From NCBI RefSeq assembly GCF_000024785.1, contig NC_013441.1:2790001-2854000 (forward strand): a stretch of DNA of 64,000 bases, in the 5' to 3' direction. A model generated the notes under the pieces. The model saw nothing but the letters and a program-made list of their open reading frames with translations, was not told the origin of the DNA and did not search any database. Source of the DNA: Gordonia bronchialis DSM 43247. Its GTDB lineage: Bacteria > Actinomycetota > Actinomycetes > Mycobacteriales > Mycobacteriaceae. The stretch's first letter is position 1. Every line of letters begins with the position of its first letter. A program made the translations under genes and the position numbers. Below, one piece after another: positions 34,869 to 43,990 of the stretch.

Positions 34869-36374
34869 GAGCTTGTCAAGATGTTTGTGTAAGAACGTGA
34901 CTCCTGATTTTTGTGTGCTTGCTGTTGCGGTCTAGGTGAGGTGGGGTTCGATGCGGTCGGGGTAGGCCAGGGCGAGTTGGCCGAGGGCCTGTTTCCAGTT
35001 CGTCACGACCTGTCCCTCGACGAGTCGTCCGGGGGCTTTGCGGGTGGCGGCGGGCTTGCCGCGTTCCTTCTCGCGTTGCCGGGCGCGTTTGTCCTCGATG
35101 TCGCAGATCGCCAGCCACAGCAGCTTGCGGACCGCGACGTCATTCGGGAAATGGCCGCGGTTCTTGATGACCTTACGTAATTGATAGTTCAGCGACTCGA
35201 TCGAGTTCGTGGTGTAAATGACCTTGCGCAGTTCGGGTGGGAACGCCAAGAAGGGGATGAAACGGTCCCACGCCCGGTCGAAAGCCTGTGCTGCACTGGG
35301 GTATTTGACACCCAACTCCGAGTCGCGGAAGGCCTCCCACTCGAGGCGGGCGACCTCGACATCCGGGGCTGTGTAGATCGGTTTGATCGCCCGGGCCACC
35401 TCCTTGCGGTCTTTGTAGTTGACGAACCGCATCGCGTTGCGGATCAGATGCACCACACACGTCTGCACGGTGGCCAGCGGCCAGGTCGCCTCGATCGCCT
35501 CGGGGAATCCGGTGAGCCCGTCACAGCACACGACCAGCACGTCTTTGACGCCGCGGTTGGCCAGATTCGCGCACACCCCGGCCCAGAACCTCGCGCCCTC
35601 TTCGGCCTGTATCCAGATCCCCAACACATGCTTGATACCGGCCATGTCGACGCCAATCGCTATGTGGGCGTGTTTGTTTCGGACGTGGGCGCCGTCTTTG
35701 ACCTTCACCACCAACGCGTCGAGATAGATGACGGGGTACAGCGCCTCCAGCGGCCGGTTCTGCCATTCGTCGACCGCGTCGAGGACCTCGTCGCAGATCT
35801 TGGAGATCGTCTCGTGGGACAGATCGGTGCCGATTGTGGATGCGAGGTGGTGTTGGATATCGCGCAACGTCATGCCGCCGGCATAGAGCGAGATGATGAT
35901 GTCATCGAGGCCACCGAGCCGGCGCGACCCCTTGGGGACCAGACGTGGGGTGAACGTGCCGTCACGGTCACGAGGGACGTTCAGCTCGACCGGACCGGCT
36001 TCGGAGGCGACCGTTTTCGGGGTCGACCCGTTGCGGGCATTCGGCAGTTCCCGACCGGCCGGGTCGCCCTTGTCATAGCCGAGGTGATCGGTCAGTTCGG
36101 CTTTCAGCCCACGTTCGAGGGCGAGTTTGATCAGACCCGGAATTAGGCCACCGTCCCCGGTGATCTGAACCTGCCCGGTATCGATCTGGGCCAACAACTC
36201 ATCGACCATGCCCGAAGCCGCCAACGCCTCGGCCACCTCCGCAGTCGAACGTGGCTCGGCCAGCTCAGGCAACTGATGATCGTCGTGGCCCTGCTGCTTG
36301 TCGTCTAACGCCATGCTCATAGATCTTCCTCTCTCTGATGAGCACTGGACTTACACAGACCATCTGACACCCCC
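34869..36374 (-). mobile_element. IS256-family insertion sequence
   Basis: A complete 1506-bp element. Related ends are GAGCTTGTCAAGATGTTTG at 34869 and, from 36374 on the other strand, GGGGGTGTCAGATGGTCTG, both followed by TGTAAG. The 8-bp target duplication AATCCCCT is exact at 34861-34868 and 36375-36382, typical of IS256. It sits between the DUF2971 and type ISP starts, about 125 bp before the latter. Confidence 0.92.
34932..36320 (-). CDS. IS256-family transposase
   Basis: 462-residue Mutator-type transposase. DDE residues are D201 (VIYLDALVVKVKDG), D267 (VVCCDGLTGFPEAI) and E375 (TTNSIESLNYQLRK). The conserved CVVHLIRNAMRFV precedes the helical insertion. Full length and open, with no frameshift, so the element should be active. 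Confidence 0.95.
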   Translation of the reverse strand: MSMALDDKQQGHDDHQLPELAEPRSTAEVAEALAASGMVDELLAQIDTGQVQITGDGGLIPGLIKLALERGLKAELTDHLGYDKGDPAGRELPNARNGSTPKTVASEAGPVELNVPRDRDGTFTPRLVPKGSRRLGGLDDIIISLYAGGMTLRDIQHHLASTIGTDLSHETISKICDEVLDAVDEWQNRPLEALYPVIYLDALVVKVKDGAHVRNKHAHIAIGVDMAGIKHVLGIWIQAEEGARFWAGVCANLANRGVKDVLVVCCDGLTGFPEAIEATWPLATVQTCVVHLIRNAMRFVNYKDRKEVARAIKPIYTAPDVEVARLEWEAFRDSELGVKYPSAAQAFDRAWDRFIPFLAFPPELRKVIYTTNSIESLNYQLRKVIKNRGHFPNDVAVRKLLWLAICDIEDKRARQREKERGKPAATRKAPGRLVEGQVVTNWKQALGQLALAYPDRIEPHLT

Positions 36375-36499
36375 AATCCCCTCTGCAGCACGGACCTGGA
36401 CCCAGCTGGAACAGGCCGCCGCGAAGGCGTCCCCGGTGACGAGTTACAAGACTGATCGGCGTGGTGGGGCACCACCATCGTCTCGTTGTCTGACAGATT

Positions 36500-39400
36500 A
36501 TGTCCATGGCGTCTGTGCACGATGTAATCGAGGCGTTCCGCAAGGAGCCGACCAACTCCGAACGCGGCACCAAGTTCGAGCAGCTGATGGTTCGTTACTT
36601 CGAGCTGGATCCCACCATGGCGCAGCAGTACGACGGTGTGTGGCGATGGATCGACTGGCCAGGTCGCCAAGGGAAGCCGGACACTGGGATCGACATCGTC
36701 GCCCGCGAGCGCGACACCGGTGATTACACCGCGATCCAGTGCAAGTTCTACGAGCCCACCCACACCCTGGCCAAAGGCGACATCGACACCTTTTTCACCG
36801 CCTCGGGCAAGGCCGGGTTCACCAACAGGGTGATTATCTCCACCACCGACCGCTGGGGCCGCAACGCCGAAGACGCCATCACCGACCAGCAGATCCCGGT
36901 CCAGCGAATCGGGTTGGCCGAGATCGCCGAATCCCCGATCGACTGGGACATTGCCTGGCCGCAGGGCGAACTTCAGGTGGAACTGACACCCGCAGTCCGT
37001 CATCAGCCTCGCCCCCATCAGCAGCAAGCGATCGATGCGGTGTTTGACGGCTTCGCCGCGGGCAACGACCGCGGCAAACTGATCATGGCCTGCGGTACAG
37101 GAAAAACCTTCACCGCACTGAAGATCGCCGAACGTACCGCCGCCGAGAACGGTGGCAGCGCACGCATCCTGTTCGCGGTGCCCTCGATCTCACTGTTGAG
37201 TCAGACCTTGCGCGAGTGGACCGCACAGACCGAGACCGACATTCGCGCCTTCGCCGTGTGCTCGGATACCAAGGTGTCGCGCGCGGCCGAAGACGTCAGC
37301 GTCGTCGATGTGGCCATCCCGGTCACCACCGACGGCCCCACCCTCGCCGCGCACATGGAACACCGGAAACGCGCCAGAGGTCTGACCGTCGTCTTCACCA
37401 CCTATCAGTCGTTGCCGGCGGTCGCAGATGCACAAAACCGCGGGGTGGACCCGTTTGATCTGGTGATCTGCGACGAGGCTCATCGCACCACTGGCGTCAC
37501 GGTGTCTGGGGCTGACGAGTCGAACTTCGTCAAGGTTCACGACGACGACTTCCTCCACGCCCACCGCCGGCTCTACATGACGGCGACACCCAGGATCTTC
37601 GCCGACACGGTGCGGGAGAAGGCCGAGGAACACTCGGCCGAGCTCACATCGATGGACGACATGGACATCTACGGCCCGGAGTTCCACCGGCTGTCCTTCG
37701 GCGACGCCGTCGACCGTGGGCTTCTCACCGACTACAAGGTGATCGTGCTGACCGTGGACGAAGGCCTCGTCGCGGCGCCGATGCAAAAGCAGTTGGCAGG
37801 CGAGTTTGCCGAACTACAACTCGATGACGCCTCCCGCATCGTGGGCTGCTGGAACGGCCTGGCCAAGCGTGCCGGAACGACACCCGACGGCACGGGCTTT
37901 GCACCCGACGAACCGCCGATGCGCCGCGCGGTCGCCTTCGCCAAGGACATCGCCGCTTCTAAGCAGGTCGCCGAGGTGTTCCCCGCAGTGGTCGACGCCT
38001 ACCGAGACCTTCTCGACGACACCGATCCGCTCAATGACGCCACCGGCAACCGCGATCTCACGGTATCGGCACGACATGTCGACGGCACCATGAACGCGCT
38101 GCAGCGTAACGAGGCGTTGCGGTGGCTGCGTTCGGGTTCCATCGGCGACGACGAATGCCGCATCTTGTCCAACGCCCGATGCCTGTCCGAAGGTGTGGAC
38201 GTACCCGCCCTCGACGCCGTGTTGTTCCTTCACCCCCGCAATTCCGTCGTCGACGTCGTGCAGTCAGTTGGACGTGTCATGCGGCTGTCCCCAGGCAAGG
38301 ACTACGGCTACATCATCCTGCCCGTGGCCGTACCCAGCGGCGTCAGCCCCGCAGCCGCGCTGAGCGACAACCGACGATTCAAAGTGGTGTGGCAGGTCCT
38401 CAACGCCCTACGCGCCCACGACGACCGCTTCAACGCCATGGTCAACTCCATCGCACTGAACGCCGCCACCCAACAGGCCGGCCTCGGCAAGGGCAACGAC
38501 CGACTACTCGGCGGACACATCGGCCCGGTCGCCGACGACACCGACTCCATCGGTGGTGACTCCGCTTCTCCTGGCGCATCGGGTGACGACGGTACCGGCG
38601 ACCACGACGTCGCCACCCAGCTGGCTCTGTTCTCCCTCTCGGAATGGCAAGAGGCGATCTATGCCCGCATCGTCGACAAAGTCGGCACCCGCGTCTACTG
38701 GGAACAATGGGCCGCCGACGTCGCCGACATCGCCGCAGCCCAAATCACCCGCATCAACGCACTTCTGGCCGACGCCGACCATGCTGTGACGCAACGCTTC
38801 GAGCTGTTCGTCCAGGCCCTACGCGACAACCTCAACGACTCGGTCAGCCGCGACGATGCGATCAGCATGCTCAGCCAGCACCTCATCACCAAACCCGTCT
38901 TCGACGCCCTGTTCGCCGGCCACGAGTTCGCCGCCCACAACCCGGTGTCGATCGTGATGCAACAGATGATCGACACACTCGACGACGCGAACCTCGAATC
39001 CGAGACCAGCGGGCTGGAAAAGTTCTACCAATCGGTGCGCATCCGAGCCTCGGAGGTGACCAGCGCCGACGGCAAACAGCAGGTCATCGCCGAACTCTAC
39101 GAGCGGTTCTTCCGGGTGGCGTTCCGCAAACAAGCCGACGCACTCGGCATCGTCTACACGCCCACCGAGATCGTCGATTTCATTCTGCGCGCCGCCGACC
39201 ACGTCTCGCGAGACACATTCGGCCGTGGCCTGACTGACGACGGTGTGCACATCCTGGACCCATTCACCGGGACCGGCACCTTCCTCACCCGACTGCTGCA
39301 ATCCGGACTGATCCTGCCCCACGACCTCGGCAGAAAGTACCGAAATGAGTTACACGCCAACGAAATCATGCTCCTGGCCTACTACATCGCCGCAGTCAAC

Positions 39401-41398
39401 GTGGAAACCACCTACCATGCACTGACCACTCCCGACGGCGAGACCGGAACCTACGAACCGTTCGAAGGCATCGTGCTGGCCGACACCTTCCAGATCACCG
39501 AGGACGACGACTCGATGGACTCGATCATGTTCCCGCAGAACAACCTTCGCATCGAGAAACAGCTCGCCGCACCCATCAACGTGATCGTCGGCAACCCGCC
39601 CTACTCGGTCGGCCAGGACAGCGCCAACGACATGAACGCCAACATCAAATACCCGACCCTCGACGCCCGGATCGCCGACACCTTCGCCGCCCGCTCCACC
39701 GGCACCAACAAGAACAGCCTCTACGACTCCTACTACCGCGCCTACCGCTGGGCCACCGACCGCATCGGCGACACCGGCATCGTCGCTTTCGTCTCCAACG
39801 GCGGCTGGATCGACGGCAACACCGCCGACGGCGTCCGCCTCACCCTCGCTCGCGAATACGCCCACCTGTGGGTATACAACCTGCGCGGCAACCAGCGGAC
39901 TGCAGGGGAATTGTCGCGACGCGAGGGCGGCAAGGTGTTCGGCGCCGGAAGCCGTTCCACCATCACCATCTTCATCGGCGTCAAAGACCCCACTCACACC
40001 GGACCATGCCAAATCCACTACCGCGACATCGGCGACTACCTCAGCCGAGAAGACAAACTCCGCATCATCAACGCCGACCGCATCGAAACCATGGACTGGC
40101 AACCCATCGCACCCAACGAACACGGCGACTGGATCAACCAACGCAACGACGAGTTCAGCAGCTGGCCCGTCATCGGCGCGAAGGATGGAGGCAGCAGTGC
40201 AGTGTTCGCCTCGTACTCATCCGGTTTGAAAACGGGCCGAGACGCTTGGGTCTACAACTGGTCGGACACCGCGCTGCACAATTCAGTTGCTGAACTTATG
40301 AGACAGTATCGGCAGGTCGAAGAACTTTACGCGCAACGCACGACCGGGAGCCTCGACGACGTATTCGCCACCCACCCGGAGCTGACCGGTAGCGGAATGA
40401 TCTCGTGGAACCGCAGCTTACGGCAGCAAATCATGCGGGGTGCCAGCCTCGAGATCTCGGAGGCGTCCTTCCGGGCTGGCTCGTACCGGCCCTTCGCGTC
40501 TCAACACGTCTACTTCGATAAGTCCACCAGCGACATGGTCTACCGATTGCCGTCGATGTTCCCAACACCCCATCACCACAACGTCGGCTACTACATAGTT
40601 GGGACCGGGTCTGACAAACCGTTCTCTGTGCTCGCGACGAATCGCATACCGGACCTATCGTTCTGGGGCTCCGGGAGCGGCCAGTTCTTTCCTCGCTTCA
40701 CTTATGAGCATGTCGATGCAGTTGCAGCTTCGGGTGAGCTCGACTTCGGTTCTGCCGCCGATGTTGTCGATGTTGACGAGCATGGTTACCGCTGCATCGA
40801 CAACATCACCGACGGAATCCTGGCTCGCTACCGACGGGCGCTCGGCGACTCGGTCACAAAGGACCAGATTTTCTGGTCGGTGTACGGCCAGTTGCATGTG
40901 CCGTCATACCGGGAGACCTACGCGGGCGATCTGAAGAAGATGCTGCCGCACATCCCGATTCCGGATTCGCGGGCACGGTTCGATCAACTCGCCCAAGTTG
41001 GGGAGCAGCTCGGACACTTGCACATGCGCTATGAGGACGTCGACCCGTATCCGCTCGATGTGCAACTCAAGCCCGGTGCCGGCCCAGGGGACCCTGAGAC
41101 CTGGCGGGTACAGAAAATGAAGTGGCGCAGCAAAACCGACCACACCGCCATCATCTACAACACCAAAGTCACCATCGGCGGGATTCCTCCCGAGGCCGAG
41201 GAGTACCTGCTTGGTGCACGCTCGGCGCTCGCATGGATCATCGACCGGTACCAGGTCAAGACTGATAAGGCGTCCGGGATCGTCAATGACCCCAACCTGT
41301 GGTGCGACGAACACAACGACCCGACCTACATCCTCGACCTGATCAAAAAGGTCACGACCGTAGCGACGGAGACGGTGAAGATCGTCAAGGACTTGTAG
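36500..41398 (+). CDS. Type ISP single-polypeptide restriction-modification enzyme
   Basis: 1632 residues carrying all functions in one chain, like LlaGI/LlaBIII. In order: Mrr-like nuclease (DTGIDIVARERDTGDY, then IQCKF, about 62-85), SF2 translocase (MACGTGKTF about 196, VICDEAHRT about 322, YMTATP about 357, QSVGRVMRL about 590), coupler, N6-adenine methyltransferase (motif I DPFTGTGTFLTRL about 919; motif IV GNPPYSV about 1031) and a C-terminal target-recognition domain. Such enzymes methylate one strand of their site and cut after head-on translocation collision. ATG 36500 has no strong ribosome-binding site; the IS256 insertion upstream may have altered its promoter. Confidence 0.95.
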   Translation: MSMASVHDVIEAFRKEPTNSERGTKFEQLMVRYFELDPTMAQQYDGVWRWIDWPGRQGKPDTGIDIVARERDTGDYTAIQCKFYEPTHTLAKGDIDTFFTASGKAGFTNRVIISTTDRWGRNAEDAITDQQIPVQRIGLAEIAESPIDWDIAWPQGELQVELTPAVRHQPRPHQQQAIDAVFDGFAAGNDRGKLIMACGTGKTFTALKIAERTAAENGGSARILFAVPSISLLSQTLREWTAQTETDIRAFAVCSDTKVSRAAEDVSVVDVAIPVTTDGPTLAAHMEHRKRARGLTVVFTTYQSLPAVADAQNRGVDPFDLVICDEAHRTTGVTVSGADESNFVKVHDDDFLHAHRRLYMTATPRIFADTVREKAEEHSAELTSMDDMDIYGPEFHRLSFGDAVDRGLLTDYKVIVLTVDEGLVAAPMQKQLAGEFAELQLDDASRIVGCWNGLAKRAGTTPDGTGFAPDEPPMRRAVAFAKDIAASKQVAEVFPAVVDAYRDLLDDTDPLNDATGNRDLTVSARHVDGTMNALQRNEALRWLRSGSIGDDECRILSNARCLSEGVDVPALDAVLFLHPRNSVVDVVQSVGRVMRLSPGKDYGYIILPVAVPSGVSPAAALSDNRRFKVVWQVLNALRAHDDRFNAMVNSIALNAATQQAGLGKGNDRLLGGHIGPVADDTDSIGGDSASPGASGDDGTGDHDVATQLALFSLSEWQEAIYARIVDKVGTRVYWEQWAADVADIAAAQITRINALLADADHAVTQRFELFVQALRDNLNDSVSRDDAISMLSQHLITKPVFDALFAGHEFAAHNPVSIVMQQMIDTLDDANLESETSGLEKFYQSVRIRASEVTSADGKQQVIAELYERFFRVAFRKQADALGIVYTPTEIVDFILRAADHVSRDTFGRGLTDDGVHILDPFTGTGTFLTRLLQSGLILPHDLGRKYRNELHANEIMLLAYYIAAVNVETTYHALTTPDGETGTYEPFEGIVLADTFQITEDDDSMDSIMFPQNNLRIEKQLAAPINVIVGNPPYSVGQDSANDMNANIKYPTLDARIADTFAARSTGTNKNSLYDSYYRAYRWATDRIGDTGIVAFVSNGGWIDGNTADGVRLTLAREYAHLWVYNLRGNQRTAGELSRREGGKVFGAGSRSTITIFIGVKDPTHTGPCQIHYRDIGDYLSREDKLRIINADRIETMDWQPIAPNEHGDWINQRNDEFSSWPVIGAKDGGSSAVFASYSSGLKTGRDAWVYNWSDTALHNSVAELMRQYRQVEELYAQRTTGSLDDVFATHPELTGSGMISWNRSLRQQIMRGASLEISEASFRAGSYRPFASQHVYFDKSTSDMVYRLPSMFPTPHHHNVGYYIVGTGSDKPFSVLATNRIPDLSFWGSGSGQFFPRFTYEHVDAVAASGELDFGSAADVVDVDEHGYRCIDNITDGILARYRRALGDSVTKDQIFWSVYGQLHVPSYRETYAGDLKKMLPHIPIPDSRARFDQLAQVGEQLGHLHMRYEDVDPYPLDVQLKPGAGPGDPETWRVQKMKWRSKTDHTAIIYNTKVTIGGIPPEAEEYLLGARSALAWIIDRYQVKTDKASGIVNDPNLWCDEHNDPTYILDLIKKVTTVATETVKIVKDL

Positions 41399-41568
41399 GA
41401 CTCGAACAGGGCCCGGACACCAGCCACTGGCTCGGGGGGCGTTCAATCTGCCGGGGGTGCCGGTGGAGGCCTTAGCGGAAGCGGTGCCGGCGGCGGGCAT
41501 CGAGCGGCAGAGGACCGACGGGATCGCTCACCGGTTGAGGGTGCGCCCTGCTCGAGGATCTGACAGGT

Positions 41569-41847
41569 CTAGCGGTCGATGTAGAGGCGTGCTGCGTGGC
41601 GTTTGGCGGCGGCTTGGTGTTCTTCGGCGGCGCGGAGCGTGTCGCGGAGGGATGCGAGGGCTTCGGTGATGCTGGCGATCGCTTCGGCGGGTGTGGTCGG
41701 TGCGCCGAGGGTGTCGACGGCCAGATCGTCGCGGTGGGCGAGGTCACGGTAGTCGCGCTCGATGTCGAGCGACTGGCGTTGCAGAGCGATGATGGGGTCG
41801 TAAAGCTGGTCGATAGCCTGATCGAGCGTGTTCCCGGGGTCGTTCAC
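41569..41847 (-). CDS. Small helical protein downstream of the toxin gene
   Basis: 92 residues from GTG 41847, which has GAAGGAGAG shortly upstream. All-helical and charged (LDQAIDQLYDPIIALQRQSL, then DIERDYRDLAHRDDLAVD and LRAAEEHQAAAKRHAARL), probably coiled coil; no family recognised. It follows the relE-like toxin by about 40 bp on the same strand, so it may be a third member of the toxin-antitoxin operon. Confidence 0.6.
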   Translation of the reverse strand: MNDPGNTLDQAIDQLYDPIIALQRQSLDIERDYRDLAHRDDLAVDTLGAPTTPAEAIASITEALASLRDTLRAAEEHQAAAKRHAARLYIDR

Positions 41848-41888
41848 AACATTCTCTCCTTCGTCCAGGTACGCAGTGCCACAGTCGG

Positions 41889-42179
41889 TTAGGTGCGATA
41901 TGCGTGGGCGCGGTGGTCGATTCTGACGACAACGATGGTGTGGTTGGGGGCGTCGATGCGGAGCAGGATGCGGTAGTCGCCGCGGCGGGCGCTGTGGAGG
42001 CCTCCGAGGTCGTCGCGCAGCGGTTTGCTGAGCCGGTGAGGGTTGCCAGCGAGAGGTCCGGAGATGAATTCGATGACGGCGTGGACGATCCGGGATGGAA
42101 GTCGTTGAAGGTCGCGGCGAGCTGGGGATGCGACCTCGACCCGGTATGGGGCGGGCGAGTCTGTCGGAGCGTCGCTCAT
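41889..42179 (-). CDS. RelE/ParE-type toxin
   Basis: 96 residues: YRVEVASPARRDLQRLPSRI, PLAGNPHRLSKPLRDDLGGL, HSARRGDYRILLRID and VVVRIDHRAHAYR, the typical RelE fold with conserved arginines and the C-terminal HRxxAYR-like end. Likely a ribosome-dependent mRNA nuclease. ATG 42179 overlaps the antitoxin stop (ATGA). Confidence 0.92.
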   Translation of the reverse strand: MSDAPTDSPAPYRVEVASPARRDLQRLPSRIVHAVIEFISGPLAGNPHRLSKPLRDDLGGLHSARRGDYRILLRIDAPNHTIVVVRIDHRAHAYRT

Positions 42180-42451
42180 TTCGGCGGCATACCGTGTTCG
42201 GCGCGCAGGTCGTCGATGGAGGCGGTGTGGCCGGCGGCGTACTCGGCGTCGGCGGTGGCGACGTCGTCGCGGACGCCGGCACGTGAGAGCCAGTAGATCG
42301 TCTCGTGCAGCGATTCGAGGTCGTCGGCCGACATCAGCACCGCAGCGGGTTTGCCGTGCTTGGTGATCGTGATGATGTCGTGCGTGGTTTCGGCGCTGTC
42401 GATGAGCGCGGAGAGCTTGTCCTTGGCCTCGCCGAGTGGCACTGTCGTCAT
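42176..42451 (-). CDS. Phd/YefM-type antitoxin
   Basis: 91 residues. The N-terminal Phd/YefM domain (VPLGEAKDKLSALIDSAETT, then HDIITITKHGKPAAVLMSADDLESL) binds DNA; the acidic C-terminal tail (DAEYAAGHTASIDDLRAEHG) would neutralise the toxin downstream. It overlaps the toxin by ATGA, and a palindromic operator lies just before its start. Confidence 0.93.
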   Translation of the reverse strand: MTTVPLGEAKDKLSALIDSAETTHDIITITKHGKPAAVLMSADDLESLHETIYWLSRAGVRDDVATADAEYAAGHTASIDDLRAEHGMPPK

Positions 42452-42455
42452 GCGT

Positions 42456-42476
42456 CCAGTGTAGCCGCCACACTGG
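42456..42476. promoter_or_regulatory. Toxin-antitoxin autoregulatory operator
   Basis: CCAGTGT-AGCCGCC-ACACTGG, perfect 7-bp arms with a 7-bp spacer, 5 bp upstream of the antitoxin ATG on the minus strand. The position suits repression by the antitoxin-toxin complex. Confidence 0.7.
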
Positions 42477-42536
42477 CCCGGATATAGCCAGACTTTTAGC
42501 CGATAATATATCTTATGTCAAGTAAGCCCCTGCATA

Positions 42537-42551
42537 TTGCATCAGATGCAA
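42537..42551. promoter_or_regulatory. 15-bp palindrome in AT-rich DNA
   Basis: TTGCATC-A-GATGCAA, perfect, in the AT-rich stretch 42480-42560 upstream of the toxin-antitoxin operon. Role unknown; possibly a regulator site or part of the flank of the degenerate IS110. Confidence 0.35.
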
Positions 42552-42689
42552 CACGTGGCCTGAGATCCGTCATTTGGATGTCAGTTGGCGACCTGGGGAT
42601 TCGTCACTCGTGTCAGTAGCGCTCGTCACCGGAGTCATCTACCCGTGCGTATCTCGAGCGCGCACCGCCACCCTGACTCTCGATCTGTA

Positions 42690-43240
42690 GATCAGCGGAT
42701 GCCTTCGGCCGCCAGGCCCTCGCGCTGCTGGGTGGCGTCGATGCTGAATGCGCCGCCGTGGATCAGCTCACCGAGGCCACTACCGAGGCATTCCAGCAGT
42801 ACCCCGACTACGCGGTGATCACCAGTTTTCCTGGCCTGGCTGACCTCTCCGGCGCTCGGGTGCTCGGCGAGATCGGCGACGACCGCGAGCGGTTCACCGA
42901 CGCCCGTTCGCTGAAGGACCTACGCCGGTTCTGTGCTGATCACGCGGGCCTCCGGGCGCAGCATCTCGATTACCCGCCGCGTGGTGAAGAACAACCGACT
43001 CAACGCTGCAGGATTCCTTTGGGCGTTCGCCGCGATGGCGAAAGCCGGCGCACCCCAAGACCATTAACGCCGAGGACGCGACCGCGGCGATCGGCACGCC
43101 GCTGCGCTTCGGCACCTCTTCGACCGCTTGCTCGGGCAGCTCCACTACTGCTTGCAAACCGGTCAGCACTACGACCCGATCAAGGCGTTCGGGCCCGCTC
43201 AGGACGCGTCCTTCGAGATCGCGGCTTGACCTCTTGGTGT
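42690..43240 (+). pseudogene. IS110-family transposase remnant
   Basis: One frame gives QYPDYAVITSFPGLADLSGA followed by RVLGEIGDDRERFTDARSLK; the next segment continues in another frame with SITRRVVKNNRLNAAGFLWA and AFAAMAKAGAP. Together these are the C-terminal half of an IS110 transposase, not a copy of the intact one at 30958. At least two frameshifts and a missing N-terminal half show it is dead. Together with the intact IS110 it flanks the defence-like block. Confidence 0.75.
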
Positions 43241-43348
43241 GATCGGAGGTCTTCTTCGGCGCGTTCAAGACCGATATCGACGCCGAACTCGCCCAGCTCG
43301 GCCCGACCGGGTACCGGCCCTTGTGGGTGCGCGACACCCTGTTCTGAG

Positions 43349-43990
43349 TCAGCAGCACGGCGCCTCGCCGGCCGGGTCGATGAGCGCCTCGGCCAGTGGG
43401 CGTGCGAGCTGGGTGTAGGCGTCGGCGACCGGTAGCACGGTCATCCCAGGATGCTCGGATCGCCACTGCTCGGCGGCGTCGGGAGTGGCCAGGAACATCT
43501 GCGGATTGCAGCAGGTGGCGCGGACCTGCCCGCCCCGGATCCCGGCGGGGTCGACGAAGGCCACCATCGCGGCGGCCGGTTGCAGGTCGGTGACTCCCGT
43601 GACTGGATCGACGGTCAATCGCACGGCGCTGACGGTAACCGGGCACTCGGATTCGACGTGTGCGCTCGCCCCGATCACGGCGGGGAAGACGAGCGTGTCG
43701 GGCGCACACCAGGTGTAGAGCTGATGGCCTGCGACGGTGAATCGGTGCGGGGTCGGATTCAGGGTCAATCCCCACCCGAGGACCCGGCCCTGCTCGTCGT
43801 ATTCGATGTCGGCGCCGATCGGTGTCTCTTCGAGATCTCCGGCGTCGACACCGGCTGCGGCCGCCAACTCCGTGACGGTGACCGGCGCTCCGTGGGCCAG
43901 CAGCCGCAGCGCGGCCCGCAGCAGCGCCCGGTCACGGTCGGCTGGTGCGATCGTGGCGAAAACGTCGGCGGGAATGGAGTCGGTGCTCAT
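43349..43990 (-). CDS. merB: Organomercurial lyase
   Basis: 213 residues. The catalytic residues match MerB: C95 and D98 (LYTWCAPDTLVFP) and C160 (RATCCNPQMFL), corresponding to C96, D99 and C159 of the R831b enzyme. It breaks the C-Hg bond of organomercurials; the Hg(II) released goes to MerA. ATG 43990 begins MSTDSIPAD. It overlaps the 3' end of the merR frame and is the last gene of the merA-merR-merB operon. The C-terminus carries an extra CC pair. Confidence 0.94.
   Translation of the reverse strand: MSTDSIPADVFATIAPADRDRALLRAALRLLAHGAPVTVTELAAAAGVDAGDLEETPIGADIEYDEQGRVLGWGLTLNPTPHRFTVAGHQLYTWCAPDTLVFPAVIGASAHVESECPVTVSAVRLTVDPVTGVTDLQPAAAMVAFVDPAGIRGGQVRATCCNPQMFLATPDAAEQWRSEHPGMTVLPVADAYTQLARPLAEALIDPAGEAPCC

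Noticed and set aside
37190..37786. Long minus-strand frames inside the type ISP gene
   Set aside because: They are antisense shadows produced by high GC third-position bias; none has a recognisable domain or start context.
42537..42551. Attachment site or dif-like site
   Set aside because: A 15-bp palindrome alone, with no integrase or tRNA nearby, does not support an attachment site.
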